DNA of 11,263 bases from JAAXTX01 sp035560715. GTDB lineage: Bacteria; Patescibacteriota; Minisyncoccia; Moranbacterales; UBA1568. The notes under the pieces were generated by a model. It was not told where the DNA came from and searched no databases. It saw nothing but the letters and a program-made list of their open reading frames with translations. This document shows positions 5,063 to 11,263 of this stretch, in pieces. The stretch spans positions 1 to 11,263 of the forward strand of contig DATMYW010000033.1 of assembly GCA_035560715.1 (NCBI GenBank). The letters are read 5' to 3'. Both the position numbers and the translations under genes were made by a program. Each line of letters starts with the position of its first letter. Within the stretch, counting starts at the first letter, position 1.

Positions 5063-5079
5063 ATTGAGCTACAAGGGCG
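5063..5079 (-). pseudogene. Remnant of a tRNA 5' half, like tRNA-Arg(UCU)
   Basis: ATTGAGCTA (5063-5071) equals 5016-5024 of tRNA-Arg(UCU), and 5076-5079 equals 5029-5032, at a constant 47-nt offset. In all 13 of 17 match. On the minus strand it reads as acceptor 5' strand plus TAGCTCAAT of the D arm, with no GAGC to close the D stem. TAGCTCA is common to many tRNAs, so the parent could be another tRNA. Confidence 0.5.
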
Positions 5080-5109
5080 GATTGTCCGTCAATCCTTATC
5101 CGGGTTGTT

Positions 5110-5138
5110 GGTCGTGCAGGATTCTCACTGGTCACGTT
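5110..5138 (-). pseudogene. Decayed copy of the 3' end of tRNA-Lys
   Basis: GGTCGTGCAGGATTC (5110-5124) is identical to 5209-5223 of tRNA-Lys, at an offset of 99 nt. Beyond it the match becomes patchy (CTG, then CGTT) toward the anticodon stem. The T loop and second T-stem strand are degraded. Confidence 0.75.
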
Positions 5139-5170
5139 GTTCTCGGACGACGTAACGAGCCTCAGTCTAT

Positions 5171-5204
5171 ATGGAAAAGTCTCGTGGACCGTCGTACTTT
5201 CCAT
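5171..5204 (-). other. Hairpin immediately 3' of tRNA-Lys
   Basis: ATGGAAA (5171-5177) pairs with TTTCCAT (5198-5204), extended by GT/AC past a bulge. The distal base of the stem is the last A of the encoded CCA. No T-run follows, so it is more likely a processing or stability element than a terminator. Confidence 0.4.
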
Positions 5205-5279
5205 GGTGGGTCGTGCAGGATTCGAACCTGCGACCGTTTGCTTAAGAGGCAACTGCTCTACCAACTGAGCTAACGACCC
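5204..5279 (-). tRNA. tRNA-Lys(CUU), CCA encoded
   Basis: Closely follows bacterial tRNA-Lys. The acceptor is GGGTCGT/ACGACCC, the D stem GCTC/GAGC and the anticodon loop CTCTTAA (CTT). The variable loop has 5 nt, and the T stem is GCAGG/CCTGC with loop TTCGAAT. A73 is followed by a genome-encoded CCA (5204-5206), which the other three tRNAs here lack. The first anticodon-stem pair is a G-A mismatch (27-43). It is the first gene of the cluster and reads AAG. Confidence 0.96.
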
Positions 5280-5290
5280 ATGAGTAAGTA

Positions 5291-5321
5291 ATTGTAACCG
5301 TGCTTTCGAAATCCGGGGCAA
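5291..5321 (-). promoter_or_regulatory. Probable promoter of the tRNA-Lys-Arg-His operon
   Basis: On the minus strand a good -10, TACAAT (5296-5291), ends 12 nt before the tRNA-Lys 5' end. The best -35 is TTGCCC (5321-5316) at a long 19-nt spacing. The -10 is more convincing than the -35. Confidence 0.5.
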
Positions 5322-5377
5322 ACCAAAACCGCGTCCTGACCGCGATAGCGGTACTCTATCAAATAACGTTTTCCCCG

Positions 5378-6688
5378 TCAATTCCCGGTCGTGACCGGTT
5401 TTGTCGTGGCCATGAGAGCTGCCGTCGTGGCGGCGGAAGCAGCTTTCGCCTCCAGGTATGCTTTCCACTGCTTTTTTGACCAGTCGTCGGGTTTCTCGGT
5501 ATAGTCCTGCGGATGCGGGAAGAGCGAGGGGGATTTGTAGTTGCTCGCGAACGTGTCGTCGATAATCACGTTCCCGGACGCGTCCGTGACTTTTTGTCCG
5601 AAGGTAGTCTTCATGCTGCCATCCGGATTGGACTCGAGTATGTGTGGGCCGTCGATCGCGACCTGACGACCATCCGGTGTGCCGTAGAAACGGAAAGTGA
5701 GCGCGGTGCCTTCGATTGAGGAGAAGACAAGGATATGACCCGGTGTGTTGTTGACAAATCTGAGATCCGGTTTCGGCACATAAACGGTTGCGTCCATGCC
5801 GTACGGCTTATAGTAGGAGACGGGGTAGGCGTGGTTCCGTCGGGCTGTGATCTTCATGCCAGCGTTGATCGCGGCGCGAAATACGGTCGTGGATACCTGA
5901 CAGATACCGCCACCGAATTCCGGCTCGGTCTTATTCTCCTTGATGACGAGTTCGGGGAGGTAGCCGTGATCCCCGTCCACTTCACCAAGATGTTTCACGA
6001 ACGAGAATTCCTCATCCGGGGCGATAAGGACGCCTTGGAACTGTTGGAGTGCGCGATTGATGTTGAAGATGCGGTTCTTGGGCGAGCCACGAAAATTCGT
6101 CGTGGCTTCCGCGACGACGCCGGTAAGCCCGAGCTCCGAGGGGTCGGTCGTATCGATCGAGGGCGGAACGGTCTTCGTGGGAAGCGTGACCGTGCCCGCA
6201 CCATTCGCGATCGCGTCGCGTATGGCCGGAACGGCCGCCGATTCGTCAAGGGTGAGGCCGTCCTTGGCCGGCCCAAGGAGCGTTATGGCCTTGTCTGGCG
6301 TCTCTCCGAATTTCGGGTCCGATGGCGCGCGATTCACCCGGGTCGGGAGTGTCGAGACGTACTTCGCTATGGCGGCGGAATCGATCTTGCGGGCGGTAGA
6401 TACGGCGAGGGTCGTTTCCCTGGCCCGAAGCGGTACCGTCCACAGACAGAGCATGGGCGCGTCGCAGGTATCCGTATCCTCTATCTCGGAACGGATGAGG
6501 GAGCGGGGAATGAGAACGGTCTCGGTCGTCGAAAATGTGGAAAGGGTCGTTGTCGGCACGGTCTCACTGAAGCCGTCGGCGATGACGGAGAGCGCACGCG
6601 CAGGTGTCGTGGTATATGGAAACAGGCCGAAGGAAACGACCCAAAACATGGCGGTGAACAATTTCCGTCCTGACTGACGCATAATCAT
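5378..6688 (-). CDS. VanW family exported protein
   Basis: A 436-aa envelope protein of the VanW family, whose biochemical role is not established; it is often linked to peptidoglycan. An N-terminal signal peptide or anchor is visible (basic 4-9, hydrophobic 10-25, then PARALS, 29-34). A Ser/Thr-rich linker and a region resembling the peptidoglycan-binding-like segment often paired with VanW follow (about 90-185). The VanW core (about 195-335) shows NRIFNINRA (205-213), EEFSF (226-230), FGGGICQVSTTVFRAA (258-273), RRNHAYPVSYY (283-293) and DATVYVP (299-305). A C-terminal tail follows (about 340-436), rich in Asp, Pro and Ala. AAAGG lies 1 nt before ATG 6688 but 7 nt before an in-frame ATG at 6682, so the true start may be residue 3. 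A TACAAT -10 precedes it, so it appears to be its own unit. It is not evidence of vancomycin resistance: no vanA-type ligase or regulators are nearby. Confidence 0.92.
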   Translation of the reverse strand: MIMRQSGRKLFTAMFWVVSFGLFPYTTTPARALSVIADGFSETVPTTTLSTFSTTETVLIPRSLIRSEIEDTDTCDAPMLCLWTVPLRARETTLAVSTARKIDSAAIAKYVSTLPTRVNRAPSDPKFGETPDKAITLLGPAKDGLTLDESAAVPAIRDAIANGAGTVTLPTKTVPPSIDTTDPSELGLTGVVAEATTNFRGSPKNRIFNINRALQQFQGVLIAPDEEFSFVKHLGEVDGDHGYLPELVIKENKTEPEFGGGICQVSTTVFRAAINAGMKITARRNHAYPVSYYKPYGMDATVYVPKPDLRFVNNTPGHILVFSSIEGTALTFRFYGTPDGRQVAIDGPHILESNPDGSMKTTFGQKVTDASGNVIIDDTFASNYKSPSLFPHPQDYTEKPDDWSKKQWKAYLEAKAASAATTAALMATTKPVTTGN

Positions 6689-6699
6689 GCCTTTGTTTC

Positions 6700-6707
6700 A
6701 TTGTATA
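6700..6707 (-). promoter_or_regulatory. Probable -10 of the VanW gene
   Basis: TATACAAT on the minus strand offers two overlapping -10 hexamers (TATACA and TACAAT) 12-19 nt before the start codon. No good -35 is seen at 16-18 nt. Confidence 0.4.
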
Positions 6708-6735
6708 GGGAATCGTGAAAAGTGGAAAGGAAGCG

Positions 6736-6762
6736 AAAACCGGCCCGAATCGGTCGGGCCGG
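6736..6762 (-). terminator. Intrinsic terminator after hsp20
   Basis: On the minus strand a 9-bp perfect stem, CCGGCCCGA/TCGGGCCGG, with a 5-nt loop runs into TTTT. It separates hsp20 from the VanW gene. Confidence 0.85.
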
Positions 6763-6786
6763 CGCGGTATGACGCTGGGGAAAAGA

Positions 6787-7356
6787 CTAGAATCCGCGAA
6801 CGAGGATTTTCTTGACTTTGGTCGTGTCAGCTTTCGGGAGGCGGATGGTGAGGATGCCGTTCTTGAGTGAGGCGTCGGCCTTTTCCGGAACGACGTCGAC
6901 CGGGAGCAGGACGGAACGCGAGAACCCTCCCCAGTAGCACTCCTGGTAGTAATAGTTGCCGTGTTCGACGACCTCCTCGTTCTTTCGCTCGCCCTTGACC
7001 GTGACCATGTCGTTGTTGATCGTGACGTCGAGGTCCTCTGGCTTCACACCGGCGATCGTGGACTTGATGACGATCTCATTCTCGGTCTGATAGACGTCGA
7101 TCGTGAGCTGTCCCTCGATGTCGTTGTTCTCGGGCATGGTCGGCTGCGCGGTAACCGGCTGCTGCTGGAAGGTCGGAGCGCTCCATGACGGCTGGATATG
7201 TGGTGCCGCGGGTTCGTCGCTCGTTCGGAGGGTGAACTGAGCCGTCTCTTCTTCCTCATAGACCGGGAGAGAGGAGCTCCCGACCGAACCGTCCTCTTCA
7301 ATGCGCTGAGCGCCGGTAATGCGTTCAAAAAAGGATTTCTTTTCTTTCGTTGTCAT
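6787..7356 (-). CDS. Hsp20/alpha-crystallin small heat shock protein
   Basis: An ATP-independent holdase chaperone that binds unfolding proteins in the cytosol. At 189 aa it is longer than the common form of about 145-160. The extra length is an N-terminal tail (about 1-80), acidic then Gln/Pro-rich (PTFQQQPVTAQPTMPEN, 61-77) and probably disordered. The alpha-crystallin domain (about 83-182) contains LTIDVYQTENEIVIKSTIAG (84-103), the strand MVTVKGERK (116-124), a Tyr/Trp-rich loop (YYYQECYWGGFSRSVLLP, 135-152) and the family NGILTIRLPK motif (165-174). The C-terminus KKILV (182-186) could serve as the I/V-x-I/V anchor used in oligomer assembly. A near-consensus promoter lies upstream and a terminator downstream, so it is monocistronic. 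I see no CIRCE element. No clear SD precedes the ATG. Confidence 0.93.
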   Translation of the reverse strand: MTTKEKKSFFERITGAQRIEEDGSVGSSSLPVYEEEETAQFTLRTSDEPAAPHIQPSWSAPTFQQQPVTAQPTMPENNDIEGQLTIDVYQTENEIVIKSTIAGVKPEDLDVTINNDMVTVKGERKNEEVVEHGNYYYQECYWGGFSRSVLLPVDVVPEKADASLKNGILTIRLPKADTTKVKKILVRGF

Positions 7357-7362
7357 AGATTT

Positions 7363-7371
7363 CGTTTAACG
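7363..7371. promoter_or_regulatory. Short inverted repeat in the hsp20 leader
   Basis: CGTT-T-AACG lies close to the predicted transcription start of hsp20. It could be half of an operator but is very short. Confidence 0.15.
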
Positions 7372-7381
7372 TTTCATCGGA

Positions 7382-7410
7382 ATTATAGAGGATTCCCTAG
7401 ATGAACGCAA
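7382..7410 (-). promoter_or_regulatory. Promoter of hsp20
   Basis: On the minus strand: TTGCGT (7410-7405), a 17-nt spacer, TATAAT (7387-7382). The -35 lies inside the last codons of the upstream PrsW-like gene. This looks like a housekeeping-type promoter rather than a specialised heat-shock one. Confidence 0.75.
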
Positions 7411-7867
7411 GGATGACGTCGTACGTGAAGTGCGCGACGATACCGAAAATGAGCGCTGATTTCAATAGTATTTTTCCGTCGGAAACGGCGGCGCCGTAGA
7501 GAAACGAAGTCGTGATATGGAGGAGTATTATGCCCAGCATCGCCGGAATCGGGATGAGTATACCTTTGCCTGCCGTAAGGGAAGCGAGCGCGATCTCGGC
7601 CATGGCGAATCCGAAGCCGAAAAGAATCGATGAAATCCGGAGCGAGGCAAGCGGAAGCGACCTTGACTGTCTCGCCAGGACGGAGAGCTTGAGCCCTTCT
7701 TCGATTATCGCGACCAGTGCGAAAGAGAGGAAGGCGGAGAAACCGAGGACTGCTCCGACGGAGAGATGCCAGGGATCCGCCCCGGACGGAAGGAACGAAA
7801 AAACGGCGAGTTCGGCGACGACCGCGAAGAGGGCGGAGAAACATCCGGAAAAGAGGAAAAGAATCAT
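7397..7867 (-). CDS. Small PrsW-like (CPBP/PrsW superfamily) membrane protein
   Basis: Predicted integral membrane protein of 156 aa with about five hydrophobic segments. Its pattern fits PrsW-type intramembrane metalloproteases. E56-E57-x-x-K60 (in IIEEGLKL) gives the EExxK element. FGFGFAMAE ends in E91. H117 (LLHITTSFLYG) and H146-x-x-x-D150 (AHFTYD) supply the later His/Asp ligands. PrsW of Bacillus cleaves an anti-sigma factor; no such target is visible here, so the substrate is unknown. At 156 aa it is shorter than the family's usual 200 or more, mainly at the N-terminal side. It starts 17 nt after the valS stop on the same strand. The nearest SD-like sequence (TAGGA) overlaps that stop and is about 16 nt away, so translational coupling to valS is likely. 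Function is inferred from residue pattern only. Confidence 0.7.
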   Translation of the reverse strand: MILFLFSGCFSALFAVVAELAVFSFLPSGADPWHLSVGAVLGFSAFLSFALVAIIEEGLKLSVLARQSRSLPLASLRISSILFGFGFAMAEIALASLTAGKGILIPIPAMLGIILLHITTSFLYGAAVSDGKILLKSALIFGIVAHFTYDVILAFI

Positions 7868-7884
7868 TCGTTTATCGTGTATTC

Positions 7885-10617
7885 CTACGAGGAGATCGAG
7901 AAAAGATGCCCGCTGAGCTCTTCGACCTTGGTATTCGTCTCGTCGAGGAGATTTCTGGTTTGCGTGACGATCGCCTCCGGTGCCCGTTCGGCGAACGAAG
8001 GGTTGCCGAGCTTCGCCTCAAGGGATTTTGCATACGTTTCAGCGTCGGCGAGTTCCTTCCCGAGTCGTGCCCGTTCGGCGTCGATATCGATGATTCCATC
8101 CAGATGGAGGAATATGTAGAGGAGTCCGACTTGGATACGGACGGTTCCTTTGGGTGGAATACGACTATCCGTATGCCTGACCTCGCTGATTCGAGCGAGT
8201 TTTTTGAAAACTTCCTCATTGTCGCGAATGACTCCGGATTCGTCTAGCGCTTTGTCCTGAAGAGCCTTTTCTGAACCTCCGTATGCGGTAATAACTAATT
8301 TTTGTTTCGGATCTATTTTATATACGGTCCGGATATTCCGTATCTTCACGATAAGATCCTTGATGAGTTTGAAACGGTTCTCGTCGGAGGAAATATTCTG
8401 TGTTTTTTCGAATTCCGGCCACTTTGCAATCATGAGTGACGTATCGTCTCCGCGGGTCTCGTTGATCGCCTCGGTCACGAAGGGGAGGAATGGGTGCCAC
8501 AGCCGAAGCAGGGCATCGAAGACGTGTCGCAAGACGGTGTCATTCTTTTCGACCTTGTGAATTTCGACATACCAGTCTGCGAAATCGTCGAGCGTGAAGG
8601 ATCGGAGCGTTTCGCTCGCGAGGGAGAAACGGTTCTCGGAAAGGTGTCCGGTAGTCTCATGGATGATCTGAGAGAGTCGTCCGAGGATGAATCGGTCGGA
8701 AAGTGACTTCGGGGCAGGAGCTTCATCGGAGGCCACGCTCATCGTGGCGATGTAGCGGGAGATGTTCCACAGTTTGTTCACGAAATTTCTGGATGTTTCC
8801 ATCTTCTCCGTCGAGAAGCGGGAATCGTTCCCGGGAGTGACGTCGGAGAGGAGCGCGAGTCGGAGCGCGTCGGTACCGTATTCCTTCCCGATGTCGATCG
8901 GATCGATACCGTTTCCGAGCGACTTGGAGAACTTCCGACCGTCCTTGTCGCGGAGGATGCCGTGGATATAGACGGTCTTGAAGGGGATCGTATCGAGCGT
9001 GTATGTGGTCATGAGAATCATTCGGGCCATCCAGAAAAACACGATTTCGGATCCCATCTGCATGAACGTGACGGGGTGGAACGTCTTGAAATCGTCCGCT
9101 TCCGTATCAGGCCAGCCAAGTGTTGAGAACGTCCAGAGTCCCGAAGAAAACCAGGTATCGAGCGTGTCGGGATCCTGTTCCCAGCCTTCTCCTTCCGGTG
9201 CCTCCATCCCGCAATATATTTCTGCCTCTCCTTCTCCTTCCGAGACTTCCGACTTTTCACTTTCGACTTTCGACTTTTCTCGGTACCAGACGGGTATGCG
9301 ATGACCCCACCAGATCTGTCTGGATATGCACCAGTCGCGAAGACTATCAATCCAGTGGAGATAGATTTTTTCGAATTGTTCCGGTTGGACGGACGTTCTT
9401 TTTTCCGGGTCACCGCCAAGGCCGGTCGTCACCGCCTCGCGCATGAGGTCTTTGAGGGTTTTCCCGCGGCCCGGGATTTCTTTGTTCACCGCGACGAACC
9501 ATTGCTCCATCGGGACGACCTCTATGACGTCCCCGAAGCGGTCGGACGTGCCGACGTTTTGCGTGATGTCTTCTTCCTTTTCGAGCAGCCCCTTTTCACG
9601 GATCGCGGCGATGAATTTCTCCCGCGCCTCGAGAGCGGTGAGTCCCGCGTATGTCGGTCCGGCATCCGCTGTCATTTTTCCGTCGGTTCCGATGACCTGA
9701 ACGAGGCTGATTTCGGGGTGCCGTTGCCGGATATCGAAGTCGGTCTGACTGTGTGCCGGGGTGACGCCGACTGCGCCCGTGCCGAACGAGGGATCCACTT
9801 CCTCGTCCCCGATGATCCGTATGGAAAGTGGTTTTGCCGCTCCGATTTCGACTTCGAAGATCTGGCCGATGAGGTCCCGGTACCGTGGGTCTTCGGGGTG
9901 GACGGCAACCGCCGTATCGCCGAGTTTCGTTTCCGGTCGGGTCGTGGCGACGGGAATCGGGAAGTCTTTTGAATAACGGAACGTATAGAGTGTGGCAGGC
10001 CGTTCGATATGCTCGAGCTCGTCGTCGGAGCAGGTGGACTGTCCCTTTACCGACCAGTTGACGACGCGGTATCCCTTGTAGATAAGGCCGTCGTCGTACA
10101 TCTTCTTGAACATCGTGTTCACCGCAAGGACGCGCGCGTCATCGAACGTGTATGCGAATCGTGACCAGTCACAACTCGAACCCATGGCCCGAACCTGTTT
10201 CGTGATGGTGTCTTTGGACTCGTCCGCGAACGCCCGGATCTTTTCAAGGAGTCGCTCCCGACCGAGTTCCTGACGTGGATTCGACATGCCCGAAGCGACG
10301 AGATTTTTTTCGACGCGCGACTGTGTCGCGACGGCGGCATGATCCGCGCCGGGAAGAAAAAGGGTCCGCTCACCGCGCATGCGATGATAGCGGGCTACGA
10401 CATCCATGATGGAATTTTCCATCGCGTGGCCGAGATGAAGCACCCCGGTCACGTTCGGTGGCGGCATGAGGATTGAAAACGGTTCGGCGTCCGCTTTCGT
10501 GACGCCTTTTTTGATGCAGGTATCGGGGTTGAAAAAACCGCTCTCTTCCCACTTCCGGTAGAGCCTGTCTTCCCATTCTTTCGGATCGTACGCTTTCGGT
10601 ATGTCAGTCGGTTCCAT
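7885..10617 (-). CDS. valS: Valyl-tRNA synthetase (EC 6.1.1.9)
   Basis: Charges tRNA-Val with valine in the cytosol; 910 aa from the start chosen here. The class I catalytic core shows PPPNVTGVLHLGHA (52-65) with the HIGH-type box HLGH (61-64), and KFSKS (562-566) as the KMSKS loop. The editing domain includes TTRPETKLGDTAV (226-238), and FGTGAVGVTPAH (278-289) belongs to the same CP1 region. WCISRQIWWGHRIPVWY (429-445) and DTWFSSGLW are core landmarks. An anticodon-binding domain follows, then a C-terminal coiled-coil tail (about 850-910), as in bacterial ValRS. A longer reading from ATG 10704 overlaps the preceding gene's terminator, so I choose ATG 10617, where the usual MEPTDIPKAYDPKEWEDR-type N-terminus begins. 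A Lys/Ser/Glu-rich insert follows WY445. The PrsW-like gene is co-oriented 17 nt downstream. Confidence 0.97.
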   Translation of the reverse strand: MEPTDIPKAYDPKEWEDRLYRKWEESGFFNPDTCIKKGVTKADAEPFSILMPPPNVTGVLHLGHAMENSIMDVVARYHRMRGERTLFLPGADHAAVATQSRVEKNLVASGMSNPRQELGRERLLEKIRAFADESKDTITKQVRAMGSSCDWSRFAYTFDDARVLAVNTMFKKMYDDGLIYKGYRVVNWSVKGQSTCSDDELEHIERPATLYTFRYSKDFPIPVATTRPETKLGDTAVAVHPEDPRYRDLIGQIFEVEIGAAKPLSIRIIGDEEVDPSFGTGAVGVTPAHSQTDFDIRQRHPEISLVQVIGTDGKMTADAGPTYAGLTALEAREKFIAAIREKGLLEKEEDITQNVGTSDRFGDVIEVVPMEQWFVAVNKEIPGRGKTLKDLMREAVTTGLGGDPEKRTSVQPEQFEKIYLHWIDSLRDWCISRQIWWGHRIPVWYREKSKVESEKSEVSEGEGEAEIYCGMEAPEGEGWEQDPDTLDTWFSSGLWTFSTLGWPDTEADDFKTFHPVTFMQMGSEIVFFWMARMILMTTYTLDTIPFKTVYIHGILRDKDGRKFSKSLGNGIDPIDIGKEYGTDALRLALLSDVTPGNDSRFSTEKMETSRNFVNKLWNISRYIATMSVASDEAPAPKSLSDRFILGRLSQIIHETTGHLSENRFSLASETLRSFTLDDFADWYVEIHKVEKNDTVLRHVFDALLRLWHPFLPFVTEAINETRGDDTSLMIAKWPEFEKTQNISSDENRFKLIKDLIVKIRNIRTVYKIDPKQKLVITAYGGSEKALQDKALDESGVIRDNEEVFKKLARISEVRHTDSRIPPKGTVRIQVGLLYIFLHLDGIIDIDAERARLGKELADAETYAKSLEAKLGNPSFAERAPEAIVTQTRNLLDETNTKVEELSGHLFSISS
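9230..9282 (-). repeat. Short-repeat insert inside valS
   Basis: The sequence is built from imperfect copies of AAAGTCG/GAAAGTC on the minus strand and is continued by GGAGAAGGAGA. It encodes residues about 447-466 (KSKVESEKSEVSEGEGEA), between HRIPVWY and EIYCG. Related ValRS proteins go from WY to the next strand with only a short linker, so this looks like an in-frame insertion of simple-sequence DNA. Confidence 0.6.
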
Positions 10618-10624
10618 GATCCCC

Positions 10625-10653
10625 AGTCTACGGCCTTCAGGGCATTTTTTCAA
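10625..10653 (-). promoter_or_regulatory. Probable promoter of valS
   Basis: On the minus strand: TTGAAA (10653-10648), a 17-nt spacer, TAGACT (10630-10625). Initiation would fall within a few nt of ATG 10617, implying a leaderless or near-leaderless valS mRNA. This agrees with the lack of a clear SD apart from GGGGAT touching the start. Confidence 0.5.
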
Positions 10654-10662
10654 GTATCGGGT

Positions 10663-10698
10663 AAAAAAATACCGCACGTGGTTATCGTATCGTGCGGT
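10663..10698 (-). terminator. Intrinsic terminator after the gene at 10718
   Basis: On the minus strand an 8-bp perfect stem, ACCGCACG/CGTGCGGT, with a 12-nt loop is followed by A and then seven T. It begins 19 nt after the stop codon. Its position argues against the longer valS reading. Confidence 0.88.
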
Positions 10699-10717
10699 TT
10701 TCATTGACCTGTCTTGT

Positions 10718-11245
10718 TCAGGGCTTCGGATCGGTGTCGACAGTGATGCTGAATTGGGTCGGACGTTGGACGACGACCTGATCTCCGTCGTGGAACGTTA
10801 TGACGCTCCCAGACCAAAGGCTGACCTGTCCGTCCGGCGCCTTCATCGGCAGGATGAGATAGCTATTTCTGCCCTTGTCGATCGCTTCCGCCTGTTCGGC
10901 CGAGGCGACGTCGAGACCTTCCGTGAACGAAATCGCGAAGCCGTTCCCGGCCGGGGAATCCTTCAGGTAGGAGACCTTTTTCATGAAGGATGTTTCGGAG
11001 CGCCATTCATACTGGTACGTGACGATTTCGCGGTTTCCGTCGCGGGAAAGGGGACCGCTCTTCATGTCCGCGGGGACGATAAGGATGCGCCCGTCGTCAT
11101 TTCGTTGGAGGACGATATAGAGGGGCGGGGCATCATCTTCGAGAACGGAATGGAACGTGTCATCCGCGAATCGGAATAGTGTTCCCGGTGACGCGTCTGC
11201 CAGTTTTTTCGTGATTCGCTTTTTTTCGACGAAATGGATTATCAT
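10718..11245 (-). CDS. Unrecognised protein, 175 aa
   Basis: I do not recognise this family. Gene structure is solid: AGGAGG (11257-11252) lies 6 nt before the ATG, and an intrinsic terminator follows the stop. The protein looks soluble, with no signal peptide or membrane helix, and is probably rich in beta strands. Visible strands are TLFRFAD (22-28), PLYIVLQ (41-47), GRILIVPADM (52-61) and EIVTYQYEWRS (73-83). SYLILPMKA (127-135) and QVVVQRPTQFSITVD (155-169) follow. A phrase near the C-terminus, SGSVITFHDGDQVVV (144-158), resembles strands of small beta-barrel or cupin-like folds, but this is weak. A basic patch sits at the N-terminus (KKRITKK, 8-14). The SD resembles that of the 41-codon ORF at the other end of the window. 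The promoter would lie beyond the right edge. Confidence 0.85.
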   Translation of the reverse strand: MIIHFVEKKRITKKLADASPGTLFRFADDTFHSVLEDDAPPLYIVLQRNDDGRILIVPADMKSGPLSRDGNREIVTYQYEWRSETSFMKKVSYLKDSPAGNGFAISFTEGLDVASAEQAEAIDKGRNSYLILPMKAPDGQVSLWSGSVITFHDGDQVVVQRPTQFSITVDTDPKP

Positions 11246-11263
11246 CGATGGCCTCCTTTAGAT

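Noticed and set aside
4633..5138. Additional functional tRNAs in the cluster
   Set aside because: The three 3'-half copies lack 5' halves and anticodon arms, so no cloverleaf can form.
5339..5352. Terminator of the VanW gene
   Set aside because: ACCGC/GCGGT gives only 5 bp and no adjacent T-run on the minus strand.
5735..6673. 312-codon open frame on +
   Set aside because: Antisense to the VanW gene, very rich in Arg and Gly, with no SD. The VanW motifs on the other strand explain the region.
9301..9972. 223-codon open frame on +
   Set aside because: Antisense within valS, without a start signal; a shadow of a long conserved gene.

Overview
The window is GC-rich, gene-dense bacterial DNA. 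It most resembles a member of the Candidate Phyla Radiation (Patescibacteria). That is an inference from the mix of small orphan proteins, an Hsp20 with a long N-terminal tail, VanW and PrsW-like proteins, compact promoters and a sparse set of core genes. I cannot place it more precisely from sequence alone.

Layout. At the left end a strongly SD-led 41-codon ORF (58-183) with its own terminator precedes a cation diffusion facilitator (CDF) transporter (337-1344), both on +. Convergent to them on - is proB (1423-2499), the first enzyme of proline synthesis. Upstream of proB on the same strand lie a 264-nt GC-rich spacer holding at least five hairpins and then tRNA-Arg(UCG), which has a good promoter. 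No terminator is visible between the tRNA and proB. Two unrecognised genes on + (2989-3714 and 3864-4553) follow; each has its own TTGACG-type promoter and intrinsic terminator. Next comes a minus-strand tRNA cluster, transcribed Lys(CUU)-Arg(UCU)-His(GUG) and ending in a terminator at about 4590. The rest is all on -: an unrecognised gene at the right edge, valyl-tRNA synthetase (valS) followed closely by a small PrsW-like membrane protein, then hsp20, then a VanW-family exported protein.

How the parts relate. Most genes look like single-gene transcription units. Exceptions are valS plus the PrsW-like gene, the three-tRNA operon, and probably tRNA-Arg(UCG) plus proB. Translation functions (tRNAs, valS) are interleaved with envelope and stress functions (VanW, CDF, PrsW-like, Hsp20).

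Most unusual observation. All four tRNA genes are followed, 54 to 188 nt away and in the same orientation, by a decayed copy of their own 3' end. For the three clustered tRNAs the copy covers the acceptor 3' strand, the T arm and the sequence up to about the anticodon stem or loop. For tRNA-Arg(UCG) the copied 3' end is split by a 25-nt insert that makes a hairpin, inside the hairpin array ahead of proB. A 5'-half remnant of tRNA-Arg(UCU) also sits upstream of that gene. This recalls the E. coli tyrT repeats, which carry the last 19 nt of the tRNA, but here it happens at every tRNA gene in the window.
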